A model generated the notes under the pieces. It did no database searches and was not told where the DNA came from. It was given only the letters and a program-made list of their open reading frames with translations. Below, piece after piece: positions 44,762 through 55,459 of a stretch of DNA of 64,000 nucleotides. A program made the translations under genes and the position numbers. Numbering within the stretch: the stretch's first letter is position 1; every line of letters starts with the position of its first letter. This DNA comes from Albugo candida (lineage: Eukaryota > Oomycota > Peronosporomycetes > Albuginales), in assembly GCA_040437565.1 (NCBI GenBank), contig JBDOQK010000002.1:62001-126000 (forward strand), given 5' to 3'.

Positions 44762-47700
44762 ACAAATTATTGGGCTTTCTGGTTACATTAAAGCGAAAAA
44801 TAATAGTAACTTTTGATACTATTTCAGTATTTGAGTTTGGATGGTGAGAGAAACTGAAACGACTGAGAGGCCGGCTGGAATAAGCGACGTGTCCCGATAC
44901 CCATCTGTCAAAGCTATAAACAAGGACACTAAAACGGCATCGGTCACTGGCGATCCATGATTCGCACATGCTGTTAGCTATCGCACGTATTGCCACAACC
45001 CTTTATAAGGGATCAATCTGCATCGCATGCCAGCCAAGTATACACCATGGAAAAGCTCGAATACATTTGATTCATATGTACCATTCAAAATGCACAGATA
45101 TAATGCAACATTTCATTAATCGTTTAGCTGAAGAGATGCTATCGAATCCATCGCCTGAGCGTTGTGTTAATTGCGTTGCCCGCTATTCACATTGTCACTC
45201 ACCGAGTCTTATTAAGTACCAGAGAAATGATCAAAAGAAACAGCGGACGGGATGCTTTCAGTTGTTCAAGCGAACGTGTGGTATAATTGTTATCACTGCT
45301 GACACTCTTTTGGACAAGTGTAGAACTGCATTAATTATTGAGGAGTATATTAAGACTCAAGAATTTAATGAATCTTGATAAAGCTACAAGTATGAGTGAA
45401 TTCTCAAGTGTATGGTTTGTGCGCTCATTACAAAGTAGGGCCCATAACTGATCGGTAGATCTTTGTCCCTCATCGTTAACAGCCGTATCGCTGAACGTGA
45501 GGTTTGAGCTGATGGATGTTTATAGAAACCAACTGAGCACGTTGTTTATTTACTCGTCCATTGATGTCCTTTATGCGCGTTAGCAATCCTTAAACCCAGA
45601 CTGTCAACACGAGTTTTCTCTTCTTCGGCTGAGATATTATCACTGAAGATGCCGAAAGGTGTGATATTATGACATCGATCCAAAATTGACGTTTATGGTC
45701 TATTTCATCGTTATAGCTCTCCGCACGACGGAATGTGCACGACTGATGCAAATGTTTCCGCTGAAACGGCATCGCGTATTGAATGTAGACGTCTCTTCTT
45801 GGCAATATCGCTCGATAGGAGTGATGAATACTCTCATCGGTGATGAAGCATAAAATGATAACAGCAAGCACTGTTCAATTTGCGTCCGTGCTCAGATGCA
45901 TATACTAAAATATGGAATCGAACTAGCGACCTTAGTCTATACCATTTGCCGTCTGCTTGTCTGGACCTGACAGATTCGTCGTCCATCTCAGCCAATTGTT
46001 GTCGTACTATATTCTTCTGCATATACGGTAAACGATCAAAGTCCTCAACATTCTGAATCCTGTAAGTATGCCCTTGATCAATTTAAACATGCGCGTGATT
46101 CTTCAATGTCACCACTCGAACAGAGTTTCATGTGCTTGTCAGATCGGTTTGAAATCCTACAACAGTGTATTACAAGTAGATCCAGCACCGTCCGCTATGA
46201 TGACTTGGAGTTGAGATATTTAGTGGATTCTCCTTTTTTACTTCGATGAGCATTCTGACATCAAGTAACTCCACCACTGTCAATTTCTCATTCATGACCA
46301 TCGAATCCAATATCAGCAAATCTGTATGGCCTGCCAAATCGGTATCAAGACCGGAAATCAAATGTTAAAAATATCACTGTCTTTTATGATGTCATATACA
46401 CACGAGTTCATTGTGGTCAGAGAATCAGCGATACCGACTCCAATAATTTCTCGATATCTACCGCGTTGTTATTGTTCTATTAATACTACTTTTCCCCGCC
46501 ATGATTTTCCACTACTTCCCAAGTGGATTCTTCTATGTGTGCAGTTGTCTCTGTATCGGAACCGTGAATTCCTATGTGCTTCGCTATAAAGTCATCTTTT
46601 GAAGAACGTCTAATTCCGTTCATCATATCCATTTCTGAATGAGTGCATCGCTTGAGTTTGAGCTACCAAATGTCTTGTCCTAATCTGCGCAGCTTTCCGA
46701 ACACGACGTGCGTTAAAGAGTTATTACCGGCTTTGGAATATCCACCGGGACGTGAATCACTTTATCATCATCATTCAAGTAAGCAAATTCCTTACAGATA
46801 TTATTCCCTTGCCGCAGTTCAGCGGCAAGGAAAATTCAAGTACTTAATGCGTCATCAATTTCCAACGCGTTCGCTTCCCAAGAAGTGTCAGCATGCCACG
46901 AACCGTTTCGTTTGATAGGATAAAGCTCTAGTTGATGCGCATCAAATGTAACTGAGCGGGAATTCCCCTTACTTGCTTTTTTAATTTATCACTTGCGACA
47001 TTTCGAGTCACTTTTAATCAATCATCGAGCAAATAATCAGTTTGCGCGTCACGTTCCTATTTTTCAAATCCCTAATGGTTTATCAACAACGCATGATCGT
47101 TACAAGTCGACTGCATTAGATCTGAACCGAATTGAGATAAAGCTTGAAGTTCTCTATATTGAGCTAATTCTAATCTTTACAATGGTAATAGGACTAATTG
47201 GTGACACTATGAACGTACTAATGATTCGAGAATTAGTTAGCCAGTGAGCCACATGTTGTTGCAGATATTAGGTCACTATATTTGCTTTTTGTGACTTTAG
47301 AGCCTTATTGTGCTTATCGTACTGTGGTCAGAGTAATCGGTCTCCAATATGTCAACTACAGCAGTTAGAGAATCTTCCGGTTGATACAGCAGCTGGTAGT
47401 AAGCTACCGCCCATATCCGGTTCAACTTGATGCTGCGGTATTCTTGTTCACCAGCTTTGGTGGCATCCCCACATCCAAATTGGATTCATCTCGACTTTTC
47501 CAACGAGTATAATGTCTCATGACTCGAAATTCATTTAAATCCAACTTGAATGGCATCATGAACCAGAATCAGAGCAGGCATTAGTAGGAATATAAGTTGG
47601 ATGCTGGAAGCATGTTTTCCCTTTTCTAAACGCTGTAGCATTATGAATGATGCTGCATGGATGAGAGTAGGAATTGATGTATTTCGAGGATGAAGGTTGT

Positions 47701-48340
47701 GTCAAGTGTGAACAACCGAAGGCGAAAAGAATAATCTAGAAGAGACTTATGGAGGATTCATGTGCCTTGAAGAAGTAAAATGCTGATAGCGGTCAGAATT
47801 CTGGTGAAACACATTCGGGATAAATAACGAAGCATACCACTGAGAAAAAAATGAATGTCCATACCAGAGTAAATAAATTTGTTCACCTTCGGAAACACTG
47901 ATAAATCTTGAACATTTTCCGGCCCCAAGTCAGTGATGCTAAACTCTATAGCACTGCAAACCAGAAAGGTGGTGACTCTGAAGACAAATATTTTGTAGTG
48001 TCCTAAAATAGTGTCCTCCTTGGACCGTACATTGAGCTCAGTGACTTCAATCGGCAGTTTGTTTTCACGGTTACTAATCTTTACTTGTTTCCTCCGTATA
48101 ATGAGGTCGCTGTTGACTGAATATAAAACTCATTTCTTTACTCCTGAATGTTATAGCCTTTTCAACTTATTCGTATGGAGTGATGTGTGTACATCAAATA
48201 TACTAAGCATCCAGCACCGTTTTCAAAGGGTCTGGTTACTGATAGGCTATTTTTGAGATTTCCACTATTTTCAAAAGACACTGGAGTATATTCTTTGTAC
48301 AAACTAAAATAGATATTTTCCAACTTTTTCGCCGTACCTA
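44762..48340. other. gene-poor stretch of 3.6 kb
   Basis: Short frames occur on both strands; the longest (44968-45378, 136 codons) shows no signal peptide, domain or splice partner. No transposase, reverse transcriptase or terminal repeat was recognised. A tRNA-like pair of A-box and B-box sequences lies at 45914-45994 on the minus strand. This may be old, eroded mobile DNA, but nothing proves it. Confidence 0.45.
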
Positions 48341-49427
48341 ATGCTACGACGAATAAGAAGCTCCGACATGACACGTTGGAAAGCATGTCCGTCATACGTT
48401 TCACTCATCAGGCAACGAAGTTCTACTACTACCTGTGATTCGTTAATATCACGAGAAACGCATGATGGATATTCTATCATACGTTTGAATAATCCACCGA
48501 TTAATATACTAAGCGCAAAGGTACGGTATGCAAGTGAGATGAATGAGACCTTTGGCTTCTCACGCATCGCAGTTGTTCCAAACTTTAGATGCGACTATCG
48601 CAAAATTGGAGTCCGAAAAGTCTTGTCGGTATATTAATCAATTTAAATATTTAAGAATTTGGTTATTTAATGTGTCATCAGCGGAATGATCATAGCGTCT
48701 TCGACTCCACGAATTTTTTCTGCGGGACTTGATTTATCGGAATTGTATCAGCCACATGTGCGGATGGCTTTTTTTTCAATCAACGTGCTTTCTCGTACTT
48801 ATTTCTGTGCTTAGCCCAAAAAGCTCAAGATTTTTTATCAGTCACTACACAACCTTATCTCTCGACTATACACAACTCGTCTTGCTTGCGTAGCTGCTAT
48901 TGAAGGCCACAGTCCAGCAGGTGGATGTATACTTGCAATGTGCTGTGACTATCGAATCATGGCAACAGGAAAATCAAAAATCGGGCTTAACGAGACACAA
49001 TTAGGATTTGTTGTGCCAAAATGGGTTCGAGATATATTTATCAATACTGTAGGCAATCGCCAAGCAGAAAAACTGCTCGGACTCGGGCTGCAACTGGATG
49101 CAGCGAAAGCAAAACTAGTGGGATTGGTGGATGAAGCATGTGAAATAGACGAAGTTCTTCCTCGATGTAAAGTCACAATGCAAAAGTGGCTCGCTATCCC
49201 AGGTACTCGTTATATCACATTTCAGGTTTGAGATTTCCTTTTTGATATAAATCACAGATCACGCTCGTGTTGGAACCAAACGTCTGATGCGTCAGAATGT
49301 AGCAGATCGCATTCAAGATGCGAAAACGGAGGATTTCGAAGAGTTTCTCGATTTGATGCAAACCGACAAAGTGCAGAAAGCTTTGGGTTTGTATTTAGAA
49401 GCATTGAAAAAGAGAGAGCAACACTAA
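48341..49427 (+). CDS. ECI1: mitochondrial enoyl-CoA delta isomerase (ECI1/DCI)
   Basis: Five exons (48341-48520, 48573-48628, 48682-48757, 48815-49202, 49258-49427; introns 52-57 bp) give 289 aa. ECI1 moves double bonds from the 3 to the 2 position so that unsaturated fatty acids can enter beta-oxidation. The leader MLRRIRSSDMTRWKACPSYV suits mitochondrial import. Crotonase-fold motifs appear in order: RLNNPPINILS, GMIIASSTPRIFSAGLDLSE (first oxyanion hole), AAIEGHSPAGGCILAMCCDY (second), IGLNETQLGFVVPKWVRD with the catalytic Glu of the NETQLG motif, and WLAIPDHARVGTKRLMRQ. The C-terminal helix is VQKALGLYLEALKKREQ. The short second and third exons (56 and 76 bp) are easily missed. Confidence 0.95.
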
Positions 49428-49485
49428 CGCAATACATAATAAAAAGGATTGCTTCACTATTATGTACTAAAGTATTAATTCTCGC

Positions 49486-49585
49486 NNNNNNNNNNNNNNN
49501 NNNNNNNNNNNNNNNNNNNNNNNNNNNNNNNNNNNNNNNNNNNNNNNNNNNNNNNNNNNNNNNNNNNNNNNNNNNNNNNNNNNNN
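49486..49585. other. assembly gap (100 N)
   Basis: The flanks do not match each other. The 3' part of the potassium-channel gene should lie here, so well over 100 bp is probably missing. Confidence 0.98.
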
Positions 49586-50008
49586 TGACAATTGGCTTCA
49601 ATGCGGGAAATGCAAAGATATGCAAAGGCAAATAATAAAATAATCAGTGTGTACTATGTTATACAGGTCAGACGAATCAGACTGGACAAGAACAACAAAA
49701 GCCCGCTTGCTTACCAGCGCAAAAATGCCAATCACAATTCGTGAAGTACTTGTATTGACGACTGTATGAAATGGATCATCGTAATATCTCTTACGCCAAT
49801 CGCCACCAATGCGTTGGATACTGGAAAACACGTCAGAGTACATTTAATTCGCAGTATATTTGACGTTTTTGAAGGCAGATGGAACGAACTTGAAGCGTCC
49901 AAGCGACTGCCGAAAGTGTCCTTGGCGATCTACAAATCGAGCGCGAGATGATCTGCCTGCATGGTTCACTGTACGCTTTTGAAGTAGTGGTTGCTTGTCC
50001 TCAAACAT
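49586..50008 (-). CDS. inward-rectifier potassium channel (Kir-like), 5' part only
   Basis: Three exons (49890-50008, 49715-49820, 49586-49653; introns 69 and 61 bp) give about 97 residues before the gap. The N-terminal cytosolic part, SRARFVDRQGHFRQSLGR, is like the 'RFVxKxGxxN' start of Kir channels. It is followed by the slide-helix region with DDPFHTVVNTSTSRIVIGIF and a first transmembrane helix, ALYTLIILLFAFAYLCISRI. The selectivity filter (TIGYG or similar) and the C-terminal domain would be in the gap and cannot be checked. An in-frame stop just before position 49843 disappears only if the 69-bp intron is removed; otherwise the gene would be broken. Confidence 0.5.
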
Positions 50009-50086
50009 CAACTTGAAAGAATGGACAAGAACTATCTGATGACATCTGAGATGATTCTATAATCAGATCTGATTCGATGGAACTTG

Positions 50087-51136
50087 TTACAATGCTCTGG
50101 GTCTCTTTCGATTACATTTCTTTCCATTGACGGGCATATCACACTTTGATCGATGGAATACACAGACCGACTCTGTTGACTCTTTGGCATTGAATCGATA
50201 GCCTTCAAGATCGAATCCTTGGACGCCTTCCATTGTTTCAACACGCTTTTGTATCAAATATCGAGCCATTAGACCTCTCGCACGCTTGGCGTACACGGTT
50301 CTCACTCGTCCATCGTCTTTGAACACACATTCTACGATACGGATGTCCTCATCGAGAGCATGGGTATCAATAGCGCGAAAGTACTCCTTGGACGCAAGAT
50401 TCACCAGGATTTTGAATTCTGAAGCTTCTCCATCATATAATGCATTAATGGATTCCGCAAGTAATGAGCCCCAAAATGAATAAAGGTCTTTTGCTCGTCG
50501 TGTAGGAATTTCAAGCTTTTGTCCCATTTCCAAACGATACGCCTGAATCTTATCAAATGGACGTAATAGACCTACCATCAAAGAGATCAGCTTATACATC
50601 CAACCAAATGCCTCTCTCACCATACAAACCGCTCAATATACGGAGATGGGTCTGGCAATACTCCATTTCAATATCATCCAGAGTCTCTGCATCCAGTCCT
50701 ATCACCCTTGTGATCAAATAGCCCGTTTTCTCACATTGTCTTAATACCTCGAAATGCAGGCCCGTCAAACGCTAAAACTGCTTCTTTGTATCGCTCGATA
50801 TCTGCGTTCTCTTTTGTATCGATTATGAATTCCTCAAGTCTGAGAGATGCAATTCAGTACTGCTCAGCTGCAGCGATCTCGTACCTCTGATGATTCAACG
50901 TTGCGATAGAAACGCTTGCATTATATAGCGATTTTAATTTTGCAATACTCAAACTGCGCAACAGACGAACCTATTCCCATTCGCATTCTCACACTGATAC
51001 TTATCACTTAAAACTATCAGGTACTTACAATCTCTGCAGTGTGGTGCATGAAAATGGGCTCAGTGCTCTCAACCCGTCTGTTCGTCCGCGTCATTTTCAG
51101 CGTTTTTGCCGGCGACAGCACGAACGCGAGTCGCAT
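50087..51136 (-). CDS. YaaA/UPF0246 (DUF328) family protein
   Basis: Five exons (51029-51136, 50885-50970, 50748-50839, 50621-50698, 50087-50571; introns 45-58 bp) give 282 aa, like the 250-260 aa of bacterial YaaA plus a short tail. In E. coli YaaA limits DNA and protein damage under peroxide stress and can bind DNA. The family motifs are complete: MRLAFVLSPAKTL, VLAFDGPAFRGLDA, RILSGLYGLLRPFDKIQAYR, LEMGQKL, LVNLASKEYF and AKRARGLMARYLI. The C-terminus ends in a basic stretch, NGKKCNRKRPRAL, which could be a nuclear signal. The gene is divergent from the TBC gene, with 143 bp between start codons. Confidence 0.9.
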
Positions 51137-51279
51137 AATGCAGCGTGAATAGTGTATCTTGATTGGTCAGAAATCCATTTCTGCGTATATTCAGCCAATC
51201 AGGAACGATACAAAATAACGTCGCTGTCTAAAAATCGCAGCTGTGAATTCGGTCCACTTCTCATGGTACTTTAAAGGTC

Positions 51280-53892
51280 ATGGACGGCATTATCTACATT
51301 CAGAAACGACAAAAGAGATTGCTGGGCGATTGGCAGAAACGTTACATCGTTTTTGATGAAAATGGAATTTGGAAAGAGTACGCAGCCTCTACAGCAAGAG
51401 ATAATTCTGCAGTCAAACAGCTCAAAACCACAGGCAAAAGCCGCGTTCTCGCGACTGCAAAATCGAAAATCCTCAAATTACGAAAATTCTCAGCGCGTCC
51501 AACTTCCAAAAAAGCTTTGACCCGTCCCGAGACGCAAATTATGAGCAACGATAGACTGGTCGATATATCAGGAAGCGGTATGGAACTCTTGCAAACGATT
51601 TCTTTGGCCGATACGGTCGTCAAAAGGCTCCCATTTGTGGTGTATGGCCGCTACTTTGTATTTCGTATTACATCGATGAATCACCGCATTCTTTGTGGCG
51701 TAAAATCAATCGATGAAGCGAATCAATGGATGCTGTCATTTGAACGCGTACAAACAGCTCATCCAGAAATAAACATTCGCATCAAAACATCGTCCAATTC
51801 GCTCAAGTTGAGGCGTTTATTACGACGCAAACCGAGCTCAGAGATGAGTTGGAATAGAACGCAGGATAGAGAATCGTTGGAGCAAAGCTTAGAGCACGTT
51901 ACCTCCTTACTTCCAACGCCATTGGCGCGTTTATCACAAACTGATTCCAGGTGTTTGGAAAAAGCGTACATTGTTTCAAACGCACAAAACCGCAATGAAA
52001 TGCTTTCTCTCGTCGAAATCTTAGATTGGGATCCCAGAAAGCGTTCGGCCAAACTCGAAAAGGCCTTTAAGCTATCCCGTGTTCACATTCGTAAAGGATC
52101 GCTCCTGGTAGCAATCGGCACGCTCCAGATAGAATCCCTGCAGGATCACACTCAACTCGTTCAAATTCCGATGAAAATCGATTTTCCCGTTAGTCTGAGA
52201 TTCTACTCGAGTCCGTGTCGTGAGGGAGTACTCCAATGTCAGTTGTGTGATTCGCTTACGACTCAGCTGAAAACCATCGCACAATGTCGCAATGGCGTTC
52301 AAGATTGGCGACATTATTCAGTTCAGATCCGTGAGGATGCGTTTGTGTGTGCAAGAGTGGAAGACGAGAATGACGAAAAGTCTGGAAAAGAGGCTATTCT
52401 TCATCGTTTGGTTCCGTTGGTGGAATGTACCGTCAAAACGCTGCATGATAGCGTGATCCATCGAAAGTGGTGCTTCCTACTCGCCACATCGACCTACTCG
52501 ATCCTTCTTGAGGCAGCTTCTTACATTGAAATGCAAGATTGGGTCAAAACGCTCTGTATCGCCATTACGATTGCCAATGGAAGTCTTCCCGGTAGCGTCA
52601 ACGATCAAATGAGTATGCTGTATGGCGCCGATATTGAAACATTTGGGCTGCCGAGTTATCTGGAAGCATGGGCGCAAGTGTGTCTTGATGATGAAGATGA
52701 CGAAGATGACGCCAAATCGTTTTGCGCAGACCTTAATGCAGTCGACGAACTTTCTATTTTAACAGGCGATCATAAGCTCACTGGACTTTTGCAGTTTCTA
52801 CAGCAACATGGGCGATATGTAGAAGCACTACAGTTGATGAATTCTCAGCCTCAACTTCGTATTAGCTACTGGAAAGAATGTTTTGCTTGGGCATTAAAAC
52901 CGATTTCATCGGAAGAGTACGCTCATTTAATATCACTTCCATTGAGCTCAGAGTATGTCCCCCATGATAAAAGTTTTGCATACATTGACAGTGCTGTTTG
53001 CAGAGACCACATACAATTACAAAAAGATATTCCGCGAACTTCACGTTGGCTTGCCGGATCATCTGGAGCTCCTTCCATACCAGAAGAAACGCTTCAGTAT
53101 CGACTCGTAGTGCTGGAACGCATGCTGCATGCTTTCCTTTCTCAATCTCGTTTGGAGCAAATTCAGATATCAGATGCTTTGGATCCTTCCGCAGGCTTTT
53201 ACATGCAAGGAATGAATGCGTTAGCCTTCATTTCAATGCAAGTGATGTTTGACAGCAATCAAGACGAGCTTGTTGTGTATCAGTTTTTCTCCGGGTTGAT
53301 CAGAGAAGTTCTTCCTCAAGTTTTTGGAAATCCTACCGCCGCCATAGATACTTCGTTGGAGAATTGCTCGGATCTATTCACATCACTAATTCAAGTGAGT
53401 GATGTTTTACAGCAAATTGTCGCCTCACAACTTCCAGATTTATACGTGATTTTGGAGCGTTCAGGCATGCTTCCATCGCTTCTTTCCTACAAATGGTTTC
53501 CGACCTTGTTTTCCGACATCTCATTGACTGCATATCACTCCCAATTGCAATACGATACCCTGTTAGCCATTTGGGACATCTGCTTTTTGCTTGGAATCGA
53601 AGGTATATTCCTAGTGAGCCTAGCGCTTTTCAGTATCGCAGAGGCGGCCTTATTGGATGCTGGCGATCGATCCATCCAGGCACAGAACGACCTTCGATGC
53701 TTCGGGCATGGTGGAGACGATGTGGAACGAATTAGCTCGACATTTATCGGTATTCTCTGCAAAATTAAGCCGTCCGAACTCATCAAAAGCGTATGTGAGA
53801 TTTTGGAGCTTTGTATCCATCCGATTTTACTACGACTTCGAAACTCACATCGCCGAAGACTCGGAAAGCATTATCAAAATCCCAGCAACTGA
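51280..53892 (+). CDS. PH-domain and TBC-domain Rab GTPase-activating protein
   Basis: A single exon encodes 870 aa. The N-terminus is a pleckstrin-homology domain with a long insert (GDWQKRYIVFDENGIW ... DEANQWMLSFERV). A second PH-like fold is seen around residues 340-440, ending YIEMQDWVKTLCIAI. The C-terminal third is a TBC domain. Both catalytic fingers are retained: the arginine finger in LQKDIPRTSRW and the glutamine finger in YMQGMNALAFIS. Such proteins speed GTP hydrolysis on Rabs and so switch off membrane-traffic steps. The acidic stretch DDEDDEDDAKS near residue 470 separates the two halves. The Rab target cannot be predicted. Confidence 0.85.
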   Translation: MDGIIYIQKRQKRLLGDWQKRYIVFDENGIWKEYAASTARDNSAVKQLKTTGKSRVLATAKSKILKLRKFSARPTSKKALTRPETQIMSNDRLVDISGSGMELLQTISLADTVVKRLPFVVYGRYFVFRITSMNHRILCGVKSIDEANQWMLSFERVQTAHPEINIRIKTSSNSLKLRRLLRRKPSSEMSWNRTQDRESLEQSLEHVTSLLPTPLARLSQTDSRCLEKAYIVSNAQNRNEMLSLVEILDWDPRKRSAKLEKAFKLSRVHIRKGSLLVAIGTLQIESLQDHTQLVQIPMKIDFPVSLRFYSSPCREGVLQCQLCDSLTTQLKTIAQCRNGVQDWRHYSVQIREDAFVCARVEDENDEKSGKEAILHRLVPLVECTVKTLHDSVIHRKWCFLLATSTYSILLEAASYIEMQDWVKTLCIAITIANGSLPGSVNDQMSMLYGADIETFGLPSYLEAWAQVCLDDEDDEDDAKSFCADLNAVDELSILTGDHKLTGLLQFLQQHGRYVEALQLMNSQPQLRISYWKECFAWALKPISSEEYAHLISLPLSSEYVPHDKSFAYIDSAVCRDHIQLQKDIPRTSRWLAGSSGAPSIPEETLQYRLVVLERMLHAFLSQSRLEQIQISDALDPSAGFYMQGMNALAFISMQVMFDSNQDELVVYQFFSGLIREVLPQVFGNPTAAIDTSLENCSDLFTSLIQVSDVLQQIVASQLPDLYVILERSGMLPSLLSYKWFPTLFSDISLTAYHSQLQYDTLLAIWDICFLLGIEGIFLVSLALFSIAEAALLDAGDRSIQAQNDLRCFGHGGDDVERISSTFIGILCKIKPSELIKSVCEILELCIHPILLRLRNSHRRRLGKHYQNPSN

Positions 53893-54001
53893 ATGGCTGG
53901 TTTCAGGGTGTGAACCGTGTAGATCAGAATTGCATCTTATACCGCCCACTTGATTTTTGTATGCGGTAAAGGTAACACTTGAGCCTCAGTACTACTTTCC
54001 A

Positions 54002-54017
54002 CTTATTTCACAATTTG
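54002..54017 (+). promoter_or_regulatory. possible initiator-type core promoter of elicitin gene 1
   Basis: CTTATTTCACAATTTG, ending 10 bp before the ATG at 54027, resembles the oomycete initiator followed by the flanking-promoter element (MAWTTTNC-like). The first part deviates from YCAYTYY, so confidence is low. Confidence 0.3.
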
Positions 54018-54026
54018 AAGCCAAAT

Positions 54027-54557
54027 ATGAAGACCACAGCCTTCCTTATCTCAAGTGCAATTATTTGGGATATCGCGGACACGCAAACTGCTACAACGGA
54101 AGGTAGTACAAGCTCAAGCGCATCAAAACGCTGCAATGAAAAGATCTCTATCATGGGTGTCAATGTACTGAACAATGGATCGCTCCTATCTACATGCAGT
54201 AAGGGTCCAAACCTTTCTGTGAGCAATGTCTCTCAGGCGAGCAAACTTCCCCCAACAGATTTGCAAAGAATTTGCATGACTCCAGCATGCCTCAAGCCGT
54301 TTGAGGACCTGTCCAAGTCGTCCGACCTCATATCATGTGTGGTAAACTACGACAACAAGGACCAAAATCTGGCTGGAATTGCAAAGGATTTCGTACAGCA
54401 GTGCACAGGCAGCAGTGGATCGAAAAAAAGCAATACGGAAAAGGATGTCAAAGCCGATGATAAAGTCGATGATAAAGGGACCAGCTCTGGCGGAATAGTA
54501 CAGTCGTTCAGCCTGCTACTTGTCGCGGCCACCGCACTCCTTTTAGCTTTGAATTAG
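54027..54557 (+). CDS. elicitin-like protein 1, predicted GPI-anchored
   Basis: The ATG at 54027 opens a signal peptide (MKTTAFLISSAIIWDIA) and gives 176 aa; the frame continues upstream without an ATG. The mature domain has six cysteines (RCNEK, LSTCS, QRICM, TPACL, ISCVV, QQCTG) in elicitin-like spacing. Elicitins bind sterols and related lipids, which oomycetes cannot make, and are recognised by some plants. A polar Lys/Asp linker follows, and the last 20 residues are hydrophobic (SFSLLLVAATALLLALN), as in GPI-anchored elicitins. The frame is complete. A membrane parvulin gene converges on it. Confidence 0.8.
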   Translation: MKTTAFLISSAIIWDIADTQTATTEGSTSSSASKRCNEKISIMGVNVLNNGSLLSTCSKGPNLSVSNVSQASKLPPTDLQRICMTPACLKPFEDLSKSSDLISCVVNYDNKDQNLAGIAKDFVQQCTGSSGSKKSNTEKDVKADDKVDDKGTSSGGIVQSFSLLLVAATALLLALN

Positions 54558-54696
54558 CCATTTGTCATCGTGTACGTCTTTTAATGCATTTTTTAATGTG
54601 CTTTGAGCGAACGAAGTGACTCAGATAGAAAATTTTCACAAAACGCACATACTTTTGCTTCATTAACGGACGCTAAGCTCAGAAAGCGTCCCATTC

Positions 54697-55227
54697 TCAA
54701 TCGCCCTTGATTCTAGCGGGGGTCGCTAATTGTTTGGAAGCACTTTGTAAGCCAAACCAAAGCAGAATCAGGATAAACAGTGGACCAATGTACGGTATAA
54801 CATTGTTGTAAGTGTCGGTCATTACACGGATCCAGCTGTCATCCGGAGATCGCTTCTGCTCTCTATCCCGCAAAGCTTGGGAATCGATACGCTCTATAAT
54901 ATATAAAAGATGCCAGCCCAATGGACTGGAAAATTTATGAACGATTTTCGGCTCCTTTTCGAATAAAATTGCATCCATTTCCAACCCCATTTGACCTTTT
55001 TCGACAAAACCGATATCACCATTTTGGCCTGCGGATGAACATTGACTGTGGGCTCTTGCGGACCGAATAAATTGCATTTCGATGTGTTTCGAATCGTAAA
55101 TTTCGCGATAAATTGTGTCGACTTGATCCTCTGTGTGTACCAGTATATGACGTGCGTGAGCAAGCAGTGTGGCATCGAGAAACGCTGCATACTGCGCGAG
55201 AAAGACGGCCACCCAAAATACTGCCAT
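54697..55227 (-). CDS. membrane-anchored parvulin-type peptidyl-prolyl isomerase
   Basis: A single exon encodes 176 aa. The first 20 residues (MAVFWVAVFLAQYAAFLDAT) are hydrophobic, a signal peptide or anchor. Residues about 24-115 form a parvulin domain: AHARHILVHTEDQVDTIYRE, SQCSSAGQNGDIGFVEKGQM and FSSPLGWHLLYIIERID. Parvulins catalyse cis/trans isomerisation at proline bonds; the two conserved His residues (in ARHILV and GWHLL) are kept. A second hydrophobic helix near the C-terminus (IGPLFILILLWFGLQSA) suggests a membrane-bound, ER or surface location. A Pin1-type WW domain is absent. It stands between two elicitin genes, so a role in secretory protein folding is a fair guess. Confidence 0.82.
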   Translation of the reverse strand: MAVFWVAVFLAQYAAFLDATLLAHARHILVHTEDQVDTIYREIYDSKHIEMQFIRSARAHSQCSSAGQNGDIGFVEKGQMGLEMDAILFEKEPKIVHKFSSPLGWHLLYIIERIDSQALRDREQKRSPDDSWIRVMTDTYNNVIPYIGPLFILILLWFGLQSASKQLATPARIKGD

Positions 55228-55423
55228 TATAGAATCTGATTCGTAATATATGAAATATTGGAGGATAATAGGGCGCGTGTGGTATTAAAACATGTGCAAA
55301 ATTGTGTGTGTAACAAAGAGTATAGTAAAAACGATGTGCGTTTGTAGCGTTAAGAAACACGGAGAATAGAGCAAGTTTCCCGATAGAACTGGTATAGAGT
55401 GTGAATCAAGACATCTCTCTGTT

Positions 55424-55443
55424 CTCATTTTTTCAATTTCACT
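55424..55443 (+). promoter_or_regulatory. oomycete initiator plus flanking element of elicitin gene 2
   Basis: CTCATTTTTTCAATTTCACT carries an initiator (TCATTTT, matching YCAYTYY) directly followed by CAATTTCA, matching the MAWTTTNC-type flanking element. The spacing to the ATG at 55460 is about 17 bp. This is the clearest oomycete core promoter in the window. Confidence 0.6.
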
Positions 55444-55459
55444 CGAACCAGCAAGAACA

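Noticed and set aside
44968-45378. 136-codon open frame on the plus strand
   Set aside because: It has no domain, signal peptide, splice partner or codon pattern that separates it from chance in this gene-poor stretch.
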